Shown here piece by piece: positions 34,938-43,993 of a DNA stretch of 50,553 bases; positions within the stretch are counted from its first letter, which is position 1, and each line of letters begins with the position of its first letter. The notes under the pieces are model-generated. The model saw nothing but the letters and a program-made list of their open reading frames with translations, did not search any database and was not told the origin of the DNA. The stretch lies in NCBI GenBank assembly GCA_028820215.1, contig JAPPKD010000250.1, positions 1 through 50,553 of the forward strand, read 5' to 3'. Source of the stretch: Spirochaetaceae bacterium. Lineage in GTDB: Bacteria; Spirochaetota; Spirochaetia; SZUA-6; Bin103. The position numbers and the translations under genes were made by a program.

Positions 34938-35927
34938 ATGAGCGCACCTGCCCTTCCGTACCGCACCGCACGAGAGCCCGCGCATATCGTGATCCCGGGG
35001 GATCATCCCCCGCATATCGCCGACTCCCCACAGCTCCGCCGGCTCGATCCGCACCGGGTCACCGTCTTCACCGACCTGCCCGGCGGACTCGAGGAACAGG
35101 TGGAGCGCGCGAGCGACGCGGACGTGATCCTCAACTCGCGGGCGCAGGTGTCCTGGCACGAAGACTCCCTCCGCCGGCTGCCGAAGCTGGCGCTGATCGC
35201 GACCTGCTCGATCGGCGTCGACAACATCGACCTGGCCGTGGCGCGGGAGCTGGGCATCCTGGTCTGCAACCAGCCCGGCCGAACCGCCCCGATCGTCGCC
35301 GAGCACGCCGTCGCGCTGCTGATGGCCGTGGCCAAGCGCGCCGCCTTCTTCACCGAGTCGATGCGGGCGGGCCGCTGGGAGCGGATGGACAACTTCTACC
35401 TGAACGGCAAGACGCTGGGGGTGATCGGCGCCGGCGACATCGGCGGCGCCGTGGCGCGCCTGGGGCGGGCGCTCGGCATGGACGTCGTGGCCTGGACCCC
35501 GCATCCGTCGCCGCAACGGGCGGAGCGGCTGGAGGTGCGCTTCCTGGAGCTGGACGAGCTGCTGTCCACCGCGGACGCGGTGAGCATCCACATCAAGCTC
35601 ACCGAGACGACCCGCGGCCTGATCGGGGCGCGCGAGCTGGCGCTGATGCGGCCCGGTACGCTGCTGGTCAACACCGCGCGCGGTCCGATCGTCGATGCGG
35701 CGGCGCTCAAGGCCGCCCTGGACTCCGGCCACCTGGGCGGAGCCGGCCTCGACGTTTTCACCGAGGAACCGCTGCCGGCCGATGACCCGCTGCTATCCTG
35801 CGAGCAGGTGGTGCTCACCCCGCACTGCGCGGACACCACCCCCGAGGGGGTCGACCTGCTGAACGGCGGCGCGGTCGACAACATCCTGGCGTTCCTGCGC
35901 GGCGAGCCGCGCAACGTCGTCAGCTAA
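34938..35927 (+). CDS. D-isomer-specific 2-hydroxyacid dehydrogenase
   Basis: The 329-residue protein has the split substrate domain of this family, a central Rossmann fold with GVIGAGDIGG (181-190), and the catalytic R268 (NTARGPIVD), E296 or E297 (FTEEPLP) and H316 (LTPHCADT). It reduces 2-keto acids or oxidises D-2-hydroxyacids such as glycerate, glyoxylate or lactate with NAD(P)H. A glycerate 2-kinase gene lies in the same window but 6 kb away. An MFS transporter gene follows within 60 nt and could import the substrate. Confidence 0.9.
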   Translation: MSAPALPYRTAREPAHIVIPGDHPPHIADSPQLRRLDPHRVTVFTDLPGGLEEQVERASDADVILNSRAQVSWHEDSLRRLPKLALIATCSIGVDNIDLAVARELGILVCNQPGRTAPIVAEHAVALLMAVAKRAAFFTESMRAGRWERMDNFYLNGKTLGVIGAGDIGGAVARLGRALGMDVVAWTPHPSPQRAERLEVRFLELDELLSTADAVSIHIKLTETTRGLIGARELALMRPGTLLVNTARGPIVDAAALKAALDSGHLGGAGLDVFTEEPLPADDPLLSCEQVVLTPHCADTTPEGVDLLNGGAVDNILAFLRGEPRNVVS

Positions 35928-35986
35928 CTCCACTGAGCGCTCGCCTGCGGCCCTCCGCCGCCGGGCTCGGCCGCGACATCTGGTGG

Positions 35987-37201
35987 GTGCTCGGCGCCGA
36001 CCTGATGATCTCCACCACCGTGTTCGGGGTGCAGAGCGCGGTGATGAACCTGTTCCTGCTGCGCCTGGGATACGACGTCACCGCGGTCGGGCGCCTGCAC
36101 GCGGTCAGCGTGGTGATGTACGCCGCCTGCGCGGTGGCCGTGAGCGCCGGCGGCCTGCCGTTCCGGATGCGCCCGCGGACGGCGATGATGCTGGGGTCGC
36201 TGCTGGCACAGATCAGCAATGTGCTGGTCCCGCTCGCGCTGTTCATTCCGGCGGCGGGGCGCACCCCGTTCGTCCTGTGCATCATGCTGTTCCGCTCGCT
36301 GGGACTGGGTCTGTACACGGTGGCGCTGCAGCCGTACCTGATGGCCGCCTCGACCCCCAGCACCCACGCCCGCGCCTATGCCGCGTGGGCGGCGTCGGGC
36401 ATGGCCGGCGGCCTGGTCGGCAGCCTGGTCGGCGGCTTCCTGTCGGCTGCCTCGGCCGACCTCCTGCGGCTCACACAGCAGCACGCCGAGCCGTTCGCCC
36501 TGACGCTGCTGCTGGTGGGCGTGGCGACGATGCCTGCGGCCTACCTGATCTCGCGCGCGGCGGACGTCGGCCCGGAGCCGGCCGCGCGCGCCGGGCAGGC
36601 CGCTCCGCCGTCGGACGAGCGGATGTCGCTGCTGGCGATCGCGGTCATGTTCCTGATGATGTGGCTGCGCGTGACGCCGGGCGCGATCATGTACACCTAC
36701 GGCAGCGTGTTCCTGGACCAGGTGCAGGGCGCCACTTCACAGGCGATCGGCACCGCGTGGTCGGCCTCCATGGCGCTCGCCATCCCGCTGGTGCTGGCGT
36801 CTGCTGAGCTGATCCGCCGCTTCGGCGCCGACCGCACGCTGTACGTCTCCATGGCGGCGGTGGCGCTGGTGATGCTGCCGATCGCCCTGTTCGACTCGCG
36901 CCCCGGCGCGCTGGTCACCCTGGTCGGCTTCAACGGCATCACCCACATCGCCCGCACCGCCATCCTGCTCACCGCGATGAGCACCGTGTCCGGACGCTGG
37001 CGGACCAAGATGGCGGGCGCCACCGAGACGGCGGCGGCGCTGTCCTTCATCGCGGTCGGCTTCGGCGGCGGCCCGGTGATCGCCGCCTGGGGCTACGATC
37101 CGGTGTTCGCCGCCGGCTGCGTCTCCGCCGTGCTGGCGATCGTCCTCTACCGGCTCTACCGCCGCAGGTCCCCGGCGCCGGCGCCGGTGGCGGCGCAGTA
37201 G
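35987..37201 (+). CDS. MFS transporter
   Basis: The 404-residue protein shows about twelve hydrophobic helices, a loop RMRPRTAMMLGS in the position of the family A-like motif, and a polar central loop near residues 198-212. GTG 35987 is the only conventional start near the end of the preceding gene, but the frame is open further upstream (encoding LGRDIWW before the first helix), so the true N-terminus may be up to about 18 residues longer with a CTG start. It overlaps the converging peptidase gene by 46 nt. The substrate is unknown. Confidence 0.83.
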   Translation: MLGADLMISTTVFGVQSAVMNLFLLRLGYDVTAVGRLHAVSVVMYAACAVAVSAGGLPFRMRPRTAMMLGSLLAQISNVLVPLALFIPAAGRTPFVLCIMLFRSLGLGLYTVALQPYLMAASTPSTHARAYAAWAASGMAGGLVGSLVGGFLSAASADLLRLTQQHAEPFALTLLLVGVATMPAAYLISRAADVGPEPAARAGQAAPPSDERMSLLAIAVMFLMMWLRVTPGAIMYTYGSVFLDQVQGATSQAIGTAWSASMALAIPLVLASAELIRRFGADRTLYVSMAAVALVMLPIALFDSRPGALVTLVGFNGITHIARTAILLTAMSTVSGRWRTKMAGATETAAALSFIAVGFGGGPVIAAWGYDPVFAAGCVSAVLAIVLYRLYRRRSPAPAPVAAQ

Positions 37202-38346
37202 CGCAGGGCCGTCGCCGCGTACACGCGCGCCACGCGCGTCAGCTCGTCCACAGGCACCCGCTCGTCGACGGTGTGGGCGCCGGTGGCGCGCGGCCCGTGC
37301 GTGATGGCCGGGATCCCGGCCAGGTCGCTGAAGCTGTTGCCGTCGTCGGCAAAGCGCTTGGGGCCGCGCGGCAGCGGCGCGCCGAGCTCCGAGGCCACCG
37401 CCCGATCGAAGGAATCCACCACCGGGTGGCCGCAGTCCAGCTCGAAGCCGCCGCGGACGAGTTGCCAGCGGCAGTCTACCTGGATCCCCGGCGGCGTGTG
37501 CCGGGCCAGGCAGTCGAGCAGCCGCCGTTCGGCCGCTTCCGGGCGGGTGCCGGGCAGCCAGCGCTGCGTCCCCTCCAAGGTGAGCTCGACCGGCGACTGG
37601 TTGAACATCTGCCCGCTTGCGACCGTGCCGATGAACACGCTGGCGCGGCCGGCCACGCTCTCGCCTTCGGCCCCGAGCTCGGCGGCCAGCTCCTTCAGGC
37701 CCAGCGTCAGCGCGGCGCCGGCGGCGATCACGTCGGGTTGCTCCGCGCCGCCCAGGACCTCGTGCATGGGCGCGCCGTCGCGCCGCACCGTCACGGTGAG
37801 CACCGCGTTGCCGCGCCCGGCCACCGGCAACTCCGCGCCCTCGTACTCGGGCAGCATCACCGCGTCCCCGGCGACGCCCGCGGCGATCATGGCGTCGAGC
37901 TGCTCGCCGTATCCCCACGGTGCCTCGTGCAGGTCGTGCGCGGTCAACAGCAGGCCGCCCGCCGGCAGGCCGCCGGCGTCGCGCACCGCGCGCAGCGCCT
38001 CCACGGCCGCGGCGATCCCGGCCTTCATGTCGGCCGCGCCGCTCCCGGCCAGCACGCCGCCCGCAAGCCGCGGCGGCCGGTATGGCAGGTGGACGGTGTC
38101 CAGGTGGCCGTCGAACTGCAGGGTCGGTCCGGGCCGCTCGCCGGCGAGACGCGTGATCACGGCCGCGGCATCCGGATGGCCCCCGGCCATGCGCTCCACC
38201 GCGAAGCCATCCTCCGCCAACAGCTCGGCCAGCCGGTCGGCGGCCGCTCCGGCCTCTCCCGTGGGACTGGGGACCTCCATCAGCGACATGGCGGTCGCCA
38301 ACAGACGGTCCTGGTCGACCGCGCCACCCGCGGCCCGGGCGGTCAT
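37156..38346 (-). CDS. M20-family peptidase/deacylase
   Basis: The 396-residue protein has FDGHLDTVH with metal-ligand H and D, GSGAADMKAG with the bridging D, LTAHDLHEAPWG in place of the usual DEE catalytic loop, LPEYEGAEL with the ligand E, and the late ITHGPRATGAHTVDE His. The ligands are present but the catalytic loop is unusual. ArgE/DapE-type amidohydrolase activity is likely. ATG 38346 overlaps the AKR stop by 4 nt. A similar enzyme class is encoded at 3109-4239. Confidence 0.83.
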   Translation of the reverse strand: MTARAAGGAVDQDRLLATAMSLMEVPSPTGEAGAAADRLAELLAEDGFAVERMAGGHPDAAAVITRLAGERPGPTLQFDGHLDTVHLPYRPPRLAGGVLAGSGAADMKAGIAAAVEALRAVRDAGGLPAGGLLLTAHDLHEAPWGYGEQLDAMIAAGVAGDAVMLPEYEGAELPVAGRGNAVLTVTVRRDGAPMHEVLGGAEQPDVIAAGAALTLGLKELAAELGAEGESVAGRASVFIGTVASGQMFNQSPVELTLEGTQRWLPGTRPEAAERRLLDCLARHTPPGIQVDCRWQLVRGGFELDCGHPVVDSFDRAVASELGAPLPRGPKRFADDGNSFSDLAGIPAITHGPRATGAHTVDERVPVDELTRVARVYAATALRYCAATGAGAGDLRR

Positions 38347-39290
38347 GCCCCCGGCCCCGGCACGCACGCCGCCAGCCCCTCGAGCTGAGAGGTCGACTTC
38401 ACCCCGGTCACCACCGACACCACTCCGTCGCGCGCGAGCAACCAGCGAACCGCATGACAGGCCGGCGGGACGCCAGCGGCCGCTGCCTCTTCGTCGAACG
38501 GACGCAGCCGTTCGTGTGGAATCTCCGCCGCGTCGATCCAGGCCGACTCCGCGGCGCGGCTGCCGGCCGGCGGCTTCCCGCCGGAACGGTACTTGCCACT
38601 CAGCAGGCCGCCGGCCAGCGGCCGGTACGGGGTGATCCCGATGCCCGCCCGCCGGCAGGCCGGCAGGTAGCCGGACTCCACGTCCCGCTCCAGCCAGTTG
38701 TAGCAGGGCTGCGCCATCACCGGCGGCGGCGCCACGCCGGCGCGGCACAGGTCGAGCATCGTGTCGATCTGTGCCGCGTCGAAGTTGGAGAAGCCCCAGT
38801 GCCGGACCTTGCCGGCGCGCACCAGCCGGTCGACGGCGCCGAGCGTGTCCTGAAGCGGCGTGTCCGCGTCGGCGATGTGCAGCAGGTAGTAATCCACGTA
38901 GTCGGTGCGCAGGCGCCTGAGGCTGGCGTCGATCTGCTGCTCGACGTGCTCCGGCCCCAGGCCGGTTCCGGCGTAGTCGGCGCCGGCCGGATGGCCGCCG
39001 TCCTGCCCGCTGCCGACCGGGTTGCCGACCTTGGTGGTGATGTACGCCCGGTCGCGCCGGCCGCGCAGCGCCTCGCCCAGGATCGTCTCGGCCACCCCGC
39101 CGGGCGAGCCCAGAAAGCGGTCGTAGCCCTCGTAGATGTCGGCGGTGTCGAACAGGTTGACGCCCAGATCGAGGGCGGCGTGGACCTGCCCGATGGCCTC
39201 CTGCTTCGGCACGGGACGCCCGAACAGCATGGTCCCCAGCGTGATGACCGAGACTCTGTCGGACGTGCCGGCCAACTCTCGTCGTTCCAT
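38343..39290 (-). CDS. Aldo/keto reductase
   Basis: This 315-residue TIM-barrel AKR has the tetrad D48 (FDTAD), Y53, K87 (TTK) and H138 (LLH). SSF-type residues follow (WGFSNFD), then the QPCYNWLERD segment and the NADPH-binding GVKSTSQLEG. It reduces aldehydes, ketones or sugars with NADPH. The ATG 39290 follows AGGAG on the minus strand. The stop overlaps the M20 peptidase start by 4 nt, so the two are one operon. Confidence 0.88.
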   Translation of the reverse strand: MERRELAGTSDRVSVITLGTMLFGRPVPKQEAIGQVHAALDLGVNLFDTADIYEGYDRFLGSPGGVAETILGEALRGRRDRAYITTKVGNPVGSGQDGGHPAGADYAGTGLGPEHVEQQIDASLRRLRTDYVDYYLLHIADADTPLQDTLGAVDRLVRAGKVRHWGFSNFDAAQIDTMLDLCRAGVAPPPVMAQPCYNWLERDVESGYLPACRRAGIGITPYRPLAGGLLSGKYRSGGKPPAGSRAAESAWIDAAEIPHERLRPFDEEAAAAGVPPACHAVRWLLARDGVVSVVTGVKSTSQLEGLAACVPGPGA

Positions 39291-39306
39291 GGTCGCTCCT
39301 CTCTCT

Positions 39307-40518
39307 TCAACAGTGGTCCAGCTCCCAGAGCGGGAGCCGGTAGGGGAACAGTGCCGCCGCCAGGCCGGTGTCGTCGACCAGCGGCGGCGGCTCGTCGCCG
39401 GGATGGTGGCCGAACAGCACCTGCACGAGCTGCCGTCGGCCGAGCATCTGCGCCGCGGCGGGAGCTGCCTGCTCGACGGACGCCCCGCCGCCCGCCAGCC
39501 GCACACGGACCGCCTGGCCGTCCTCCCAGCAGCCCAGCGTGAGCGCCCCTTCGACACCGGACGCCGCCGCCTGCCGCAGGTACCCGCCGATCGCCTGCAG
39601 GAAGCGCGGCAGGCTGAAGAGCCGCATCATCTGCAAGCCGACGCCCGCGGCCTCTTCCAGCGTGATGCGCCGCCCCGCTCCGCGGCCGGCGATCACGGCG
39701 GACAGGGTCGACGGGATCCCGTCGGGCCGGGCGGGAGGCGGCACCACCTGCACCGGCTCTCCGCCGGCGCGGCTGCGGAGCACATGGTGCAGCAGGTGCT
39801 CCACCGCCACCGGATCGCCCGTCGCCTCGATGATGCCCGGCTTGTTCGTGCCCGCCCCCAGCACCAGATAGGCACGCAGACGCCGGGCGCCGGTGTCGTC
39901 AGCGCGGAACACGGTGATCTTGGGCAGCCGGAACAGCGCGCATGCCTGCTCCTCATCGCGTTCGAGCCGCCAGGGCTCGGCCCGGTGCAGCGCCATGAGC
40001 TCGGCAATGCCCTGCTCGTCGTCGCCCTGCGTGCTGACCGCGAACGGAGCCGGCCGGAACCGGTCCCGGTCCGCCGCGGTGAGCACGAATGCCTCGCCCT
40101 GCGAGGCGACCGCCTCCCAGCCCGAATGGCGATAGAACGGGAACGTCGCCCGCTCCGTCCACAGCGCCGCTGCGACGCAGCCGTGCCCGGCGATCACGCG
40201 GTGCGCGTCGCGCAGGCAGCGCGTGGCGTAGCCGTGGCGGCGGTAGTCGGGATGGGTGGCGGTCGGCGCGATCATGGCCACGCCGAACCGGTCCGGACCC
40301 GCCGCGGCGATGCGCGGCGCGGCCGGCACGTGGGCGACGATCCGGCCGTCGACGGCCAGCACGCGCGACCGCCGGGCATGCCGGGGCGTGAAGACCAGCG
40401 GGTAGTCGGTCGCGATCCGCTGATCGGAGCCGGCGCGAAAGATCGAGTCGATCAGCTCGACCACCTGCGGCAGCTCATCGGGCCGACAGCCGCGCGGCCC
40501 GTCGACGCGGCCGTTCAT
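39307..40518 (-). CDS. Eis-like GNAT acetyltransferase with SCP2-type C-terminal domain
   Basis: The 403-residue protein has an N-terminal GNAT domain (IAPTATHPDYRRHGYATRCL, the acetyl-CoA loop). The middle third looks like a second, degenerate GNAT domain, and the C-terminal domain ends ALFPYRLPLWELDHC, resembling the sterol-carrier-like module of enhanced intracellular survival (Eis) proteins. Eis enzymes acetylate aminoglycosides, peptides or lysines. It lies 11 nt downstream of the CULT-domain gene on the same strand, so the pair is probably one operon. ATG 40518 is chosen; no Shine-Dalgarno is visible. The substrate is unknown. Confidence 0.78.
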   Translation of the reverse strand: MNGRVDGPRGCRPDELPQVVELIDSIFRAGSDQRIATDYPLVFTPRHARRSRVLAVDGRIVAHVPAAPRIAAAGPDRFGVAMIAPTATHPDYRRHGYATRCLRDAHRVIAGHGCVAAALWTERATFPFYRHSGWEAVASQGEAFVLTAADRDRFRPAPFAVSTQGDDEQGIAELMALHRAEPWRLERDEEQACALFRLPKITVFRADDTGARRLRAYLVLGAGTNKPGIIEATGDPVAVEHLLHHVLRSRAGGEPVQVVPPPARPDGIPSTLSAVIAGRGAGRRITLEEAAGVGLQMMRLFSLPRFLQAIGGYLRQAAASGVEGALTLGCWEDGQAVRVRLAGGGASVEQAAPAAAQMLGRRQLVQVLFGHHPGDEPPPLVDDTGLAAALFPYRLPLWELDHC

Positions 40519-40529
40519 GCGCGCATCGC

Positions 40530-40919
40530 TCAGTTGGCCCGGCCCTGCCCCAGCCGCACCAGGCGCGACTCGATCAGCCCGAAGAAGCGGTGGCCGCCCC
40601 CGGCGGAGACGAAACGCCAGCCCAGGTGCGTCCCGCAGCGCCGGCACAGGGCGATCGTCCACGAGTACCCGGCGAACCACGTGAAGCGGTCGGTCTGCTG
40701 GCCGACCGAGCGGCAGCCATCGGCCGGCGCAAAGCACGCGATCGCGTAGTGGACGCGCTGCGGGTTGAAGAAGTCGTGCCGGTGCGCCCCCGCCACGTTG
40801 ATGCGCGCCCGGTCGCCGGTCACTTCCTCCCCGCAGGAGACGCACAGGAGCGCCTCCGACGCCCAGTCGTGCGCGTTGAGCTTCGACAGCCGAAGCGAGC
40901 GCGATCGGGATTCAGACAC
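40530..40919 (-). CDS. Stand-alone CULT-domain (cereblon thalidomide-binding-like) protein
   Basis: The 129-residue protein has a zinc ribbon formed by CVSC (C26, C29) and CRRC (C92, C95), and the aromatic cage FTWFAGYSW..LGWRF with W81, W87 and W101. The spacing (6 and 14 residues) fits the tri-tryptophan pocket of bacterial and eukaryotic cereblon CULT domains as I remember it. FFNPQRVHYAIACF and HLGWRF..FFGLIESRL are further family blocks; residue 103 is Phe where the bacterial model protein has Tyr. The domain binds uracil/thalidomide-type cyclic imides, and its bacterial role is unknown. The start is GTG 40919. It is followed by an Eis-like acetyltransferase. Confidence 0.83.
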   Translation of the reverse strand: MSESRSRSLRLSKLNAHDWASEALLCVSCGEEVTGDRARINVAGAHRHDFFNPQRVHYAIACFAPADGCRSVGQQTDRFTWFAGYSWTIALCRRCGTHLGWRFVSAGGGHRFFGLIESRLVRLGQGRAN

Positions 40920-41008
40920 GGCGACTCACGATTGCGGAAACCGGGGTCGACATCAAGCCCTCGGTGCGGTAGACCGGGGCAGGGAACCTCTTCGAGTGTA
41001 CGCGAGCC

Positions 41009-41533
41009 ATGGCTGACACGCCCGATCACGTCCACGGATCGGCGACGCGGTTCTGCGCCGCGTGCGCCGCTCCGCTGGCATCGCGCCAGATCGACGGCCG
41101 GGAGCGGCCGGTGTGCGAGCGGTGCGGCGCGGTGGTGTACTTCGACCCGAAGGTGGCAGCCGGCGCCATCGTCGTCCATGAGGGCCGCATCGCGCTGATC
41201 AGGCGGGCGATCAACCCGGCGCGCGGCAAGTGGACGTTTCCCGGCGGCTACGTGGACCGGGGCGAGCCGGTGGATCGCGCCGCCGTGCGCGAGACCTGGG
41301 AGGAGACCGGCCTGCGCGTGCGCCTCGAGGCGCTGCACGGCGTCTTCTCCTACCCCGACGTGACCGTGGTGTTGATCGTCTACACCGCGTCGGTCACCGG
41401 CGGCGCCCTGACGGCCGGCGATGAATGCGACGAGGCGGTCTGGGCCGAACCGGCCTCCATCCCGTGGGAGGAGCTTGCGTTCCCGAGCACCGTGGACGCG
41501 CTGCGCTCCTGGATCGAGAGGAAAAGCCGATGA
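41009..41533 (+). CDS. NUDIX hydrolase with N-terminal zinc ribbon
   Basis: The 174-residue protein starts with a zinc ribbon (C16, C19, C36, C39) and then a NUDIX domain with the complete box: G80-x5-E86, then R94-E95-x2-E98-E99-x-G101. The ribbon-plus-NUDIX layout resembles NudC-type NADH pyrophosphatases and ADP-ribose hydrolases, but the protein is shorter than NudC. It hydrolyses a nucleoside-diphosphate-linked substrate. Its stop overlaps the glycerate kinase ATG by 4 nt (ATGA), so the two are translated together. It starts 89 nt from the divergent CULT gene. Confidence 0.87.
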   Translation: MADTPDHVHGSATRFCAACAAPLASRQIDGRERPVCERCGAVVYFDPKVAAGAIVVHEGRIALIRRAINPARGKWTFPGGYVDRGEPVDRAAVRETWEETGLRVRLEALHGVFSYPDVTVVLIVYTASVTGGALTAGDECDEAVWAEPASIPWEELAFPSTVDALRSWIERKSR

Positions 41534-42879
41534 GAGAGGTTCTGGAGCGCATCTACCGCGCTGGCCTGGACCCGGTGCGGCCGGACCGTCTGATCCGCGA
41601 CGGGGTGACGGTCGCCGGCCGGACGCTGCGGGTCGCCGGGTGGGACGGCCAGGTCGACCTGGACACCGTCCGGCGGATCGTGGTCATCGGCGCCGGCAAG
41701 GCGTCGGCCAGCATGGCGCTGGCGCTGGAGGACCTGCTGGGCGATCGGATCGCCGGCGGCACCATCGCCACCAAGGCCGGCCACGGCGAGCCGCTGACGT
41801 GTATCGAGGTCATCGAGTCCGGCCATCCGGTGCCCGACGAGGAAAGCCGGCGGGCCGCGCACGCGATCGCCCGTCACTGCCGCGATGCCGACGCCGGCAC
41901 GCTGGTGATCGGCCTGATCTCCGGCGGCGGGTCGGCGCTGCTGGCCGCACCCCTGGAGAGCGGCGGCGGTCAGCCCGGCCTGGACCTGGACGACAAGAAG
42001 CGGGTGACGGAGCTGCTCCTGGCCTGCGGCGCGACCATCCAGGAGATGAACTGCGTGCGCAAGCACCTGTCGCAGGTGAAGGGGGGCCGGCTGGCGGCGC
42101 TGATCCACCCGGCACGCTCGCTCAACCTGATCCTGTCCGACGTGACAGGCGACCGCCTGGACACCATTGCCTCCGGGCTAACCGCGGCGGATGCGACGAC
42201 CTACGCGGACGCGCTGGAGATCACCGACCGCTACGGCGTGACCGCGGCGCTGCCGGAGCCGGCCCGCCGGGTGCTTGAGGCCGGCCGCGACGGCCGCCTG
42301 CCGGAGACGCCCAAGCCGGGCGTGGCGGAGCTGGCCGGCGTCCAGAACATCCTCTTGGGAAACAACCTGACCGCTCTCGAGGCCGCGCGCGCGGAAGCGC
42401 GGGCGCTGGGCTGGCCGACGCTGGCGCTGTCATCGCAGATCGTCGGCGAAGCGCGCGAGGTGGCCAAGGTCTACCTGGCGATCGGCTCCGACGTCGCCCG
42501 CCACGGGCTGGCGGCCTCCGCACCCTGCTGCGTGATCGGCGGCGGCGAGACGACGGTCACGCTGCGCGGCGACGGCGCGGGCGGCCGCAGCCAGGAGATG
42601 GCACTGGCCTTCCTGGCCGAGGCGGCCGACCACCCGGAACGCGGCCGGCTGCACTTCCTTGCCGCCTCCACCGACGGCACGGACGGCCCGACCGACGCCA
42701 CGGGTGCGTTCGCCGACCCGGCGGTATATGATGCGGCCCGAAATCTGGGACTGAGTCCCCGTCAGTACCTGGATCGCAACGACTCGTATACCTTCTTCGA
42801 CCGCGCCGGCGGCCTGCTGCGTACCGGGCCGACGCGTACGAACGTCGGCGATCTGCAGGTGCTGTTGATCACGCAATGA
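41530..42879 (+). CDS. Glycerate 2-kinase (MOFRL family)
   Basis: The 449-residue protein has the DUF4147 N-terminal domain with VVIGAGKASASMA and SGGGSALLAAP, then MNCVRKHLSQVKGGRLA, and the C-terminal MOFRL domain with GGGETTVTLRGDGAGGRSQEM and DGTDGPTDATGA. These are the hallmarks of class II glycerate kinases (GckA/TtuD), which make 2-phosphoglycerate from D-glycerate with ATP. The start overlaps the NUDIX stop. The stop is followed at once by the LacD-like aldolase gene, suggesting a sugar-acid catabolic unit. Confidence 0.9.
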   Translation: MREVLERIYRAGLDPVRPDRLIRDGVTVAGRTLRVAGWDGQVDLDTVRRIVVIGAGKASASMALALEDLLGDRIAGGTIATKAGHGEPLTCIEVIESGHPVPDEESRRAAHAIARHCRDADAGTLVIGLISGGGSALLAAPLESGGGQPGLDLDDKKRVTELLLACGATIQEMNCVRKHLSQVKGGRLAALIHPARSLNLILSDVTGDRLDTIASGLTAADATTYADALEITDRYGVTAALPEPARRVLEAGRDGRLPETPKPGVAELAGVQNILLGNNLTALEAARAEARALGWPTLALSSQIVGEAREVAKVYLAIGSDVARHGLAASAPCCVIGGGETTVTLRGDGAGGRSQEMALAFLAEAADHPERGRLHFLAASTDGTDGPTDATGAFADPAVYDAARNLGLSPRQYLDRNDSYTFFDRAGGLLRTGPTRTNVGDLQVLLITQ

Positions 42880-42893
42880 TGATAAGGACGAGC

Positions 42894-43970
42894 ATGAACG
42901 AACCCTGGGCCCGCTATGCGGACGGGCTGTCGATCACCAAGGAAGCATTCGAGCGGCTGGCGGCCGCGGCGCCGAACGGCGTGCTGGACGTGTTCGCCTC
43001 CGACCAGCACGGCTCCTACCTGCGACTGCTGAGCTCGTTCCTGGCCAACACCCGCGACCCGCGTGCCGCCGAGGACGACGACGTGCGGCGCACGGCGCAC
43101 GAGTTCGCCGCGGCGCTCGGCGGCACTGCCAGCGCCGCGCTGTTCAACCGGCTTGCCTTCACCTCGGCCGGCTTTCGCGAGAAGCTGGGCGGCACCTACC
43201 TGATCGGCCGGCTGGAGTCCTCCGCCGGGCAGATCATGGACGGCGGCGCCGGCAAGCTGTCGGTGCTGGAGCTGCCGCCGGAAGAGGCGGCCGAGCACCT
43301 GGACGGCTTCAAGACGCTGGTCAACCTCGACCCGGACCACCCGGAGAGCTGGAAACGCAACCGCGACTGGCTGGCCGACGTTGACGAGCGCTGCCGGAAG
43401 CTCGGCAAACCGCTGTTCTCGGAGACGCTGCTTCTGGAGAGGCCGGGTGAGGACCGCGCCGCGTTCGCCGCGCGCCTGCCGGAGGCGCTGGTGCAGATCG
43501 CCGAGGAGTTCGGCTCCTTCGGCGCCTTCTACAAGACGCAGATCCCGCTCCTCTGGGTCGAGGACGGGTCCGGCAGCGTGCAGCCCGCCTCCAGCGCGGA
43601 GGTGGTACGCGGGACCTGCCGGCGCATCGCCGAGGCCTGCCCGCGGCCGCTGTTCCTGCTGAGCGCGGCGGTGGACTTCTCGCAATACGCGGCCCAGTAC
43701 GCGCTGGTCGCCGACCTGGTGGCGGCGCCGATGTGCGGGCGCGCCTACTTCAAGGAGGCGTTCACCGCTCCCGAGGCCACGACCTGGGACGGGCTGGTTG
43801 ACGCATTCCGGCGTATCGCGCTGCCGCGCGTACGCCAGATGCGGGAGCTGGCCACCGCGCGCAGCCGGCCGTGGTGGCACGCGTTCGAGTCGATCGCGGA
43901 CGAGGGACGCCGGCTGATCGAGAGCGGGCCGCGCAGCCTGTCGGGCGTCGCCGCCGACTTCGGCTACTGA
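42894..43970 (+). CDS. LacD-like class I aldolase-family protein
   Basis: The 358-residue protein matches the tagatose-1,6-bisphosphate aldolase/LacD superfamily by block order: VFASDQHGSYLRLLSS, FYKTQIPLLW with the putative Schiff-base lysine, LFLLSAAVDFSQYAAQYAL and CGRAYFKEA. The TIM-barrel fold and length fit, but identity to classical LacD looks low, so a different phosphorylated keto-sugar or sulfo-sugar substrate is possible. ATG 42894 has AAGGA five nt upstream; ATG 42876, which overlaps the kinase stop, would add six residues. Coupling with glycerate 2-kinase suggests cleavage to a three-carbon product. Confidence 0.68.
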   Translation: MNEPWARYADGLSITKEAFERLAAAAPNGVLDVFASDQHGSYLRLLSSFLANTRDPRAAEDDDVRRTAHEFAAALGGTASAALFNRLAFTSAGFREKLGGTYLIGRLESSAGQIMDGGAGKLSVLELPPEEAAEHLDGFKTLVNLDPDHPESWKRNRDWLADVDERCRKLGKPLFSETLLLERPGEDRAAFAARLPEALVQIAEEFGSFGAFYKTQIPLLWVEDGSGSVQPASSAEVVRGTCRRIAEACPRPLFLLSAAVDFSQYAAQYALVADLVAAPMCGRAYFKEAFTAPEATTWDGLVDAFRRIALPRVRQMRELATARSRPWWHAFESIADEGRRLIESGPRSLSGVAADFGY

Positions 43971-43975
43971 GCGCG

Positions 43976-43993
43976 CGACCGCCTCAGCGGTCG
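43976..43993. terminator. Stem-loop between convergent genes
   Basis: CGACCGC (43976-43982) pairs with GCGGTCG (43987-43993) across CTCA, just after the aldolase stop and over the 3' end of the opposing protease gene. No T-tract is seen. Confidence 0.4.
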
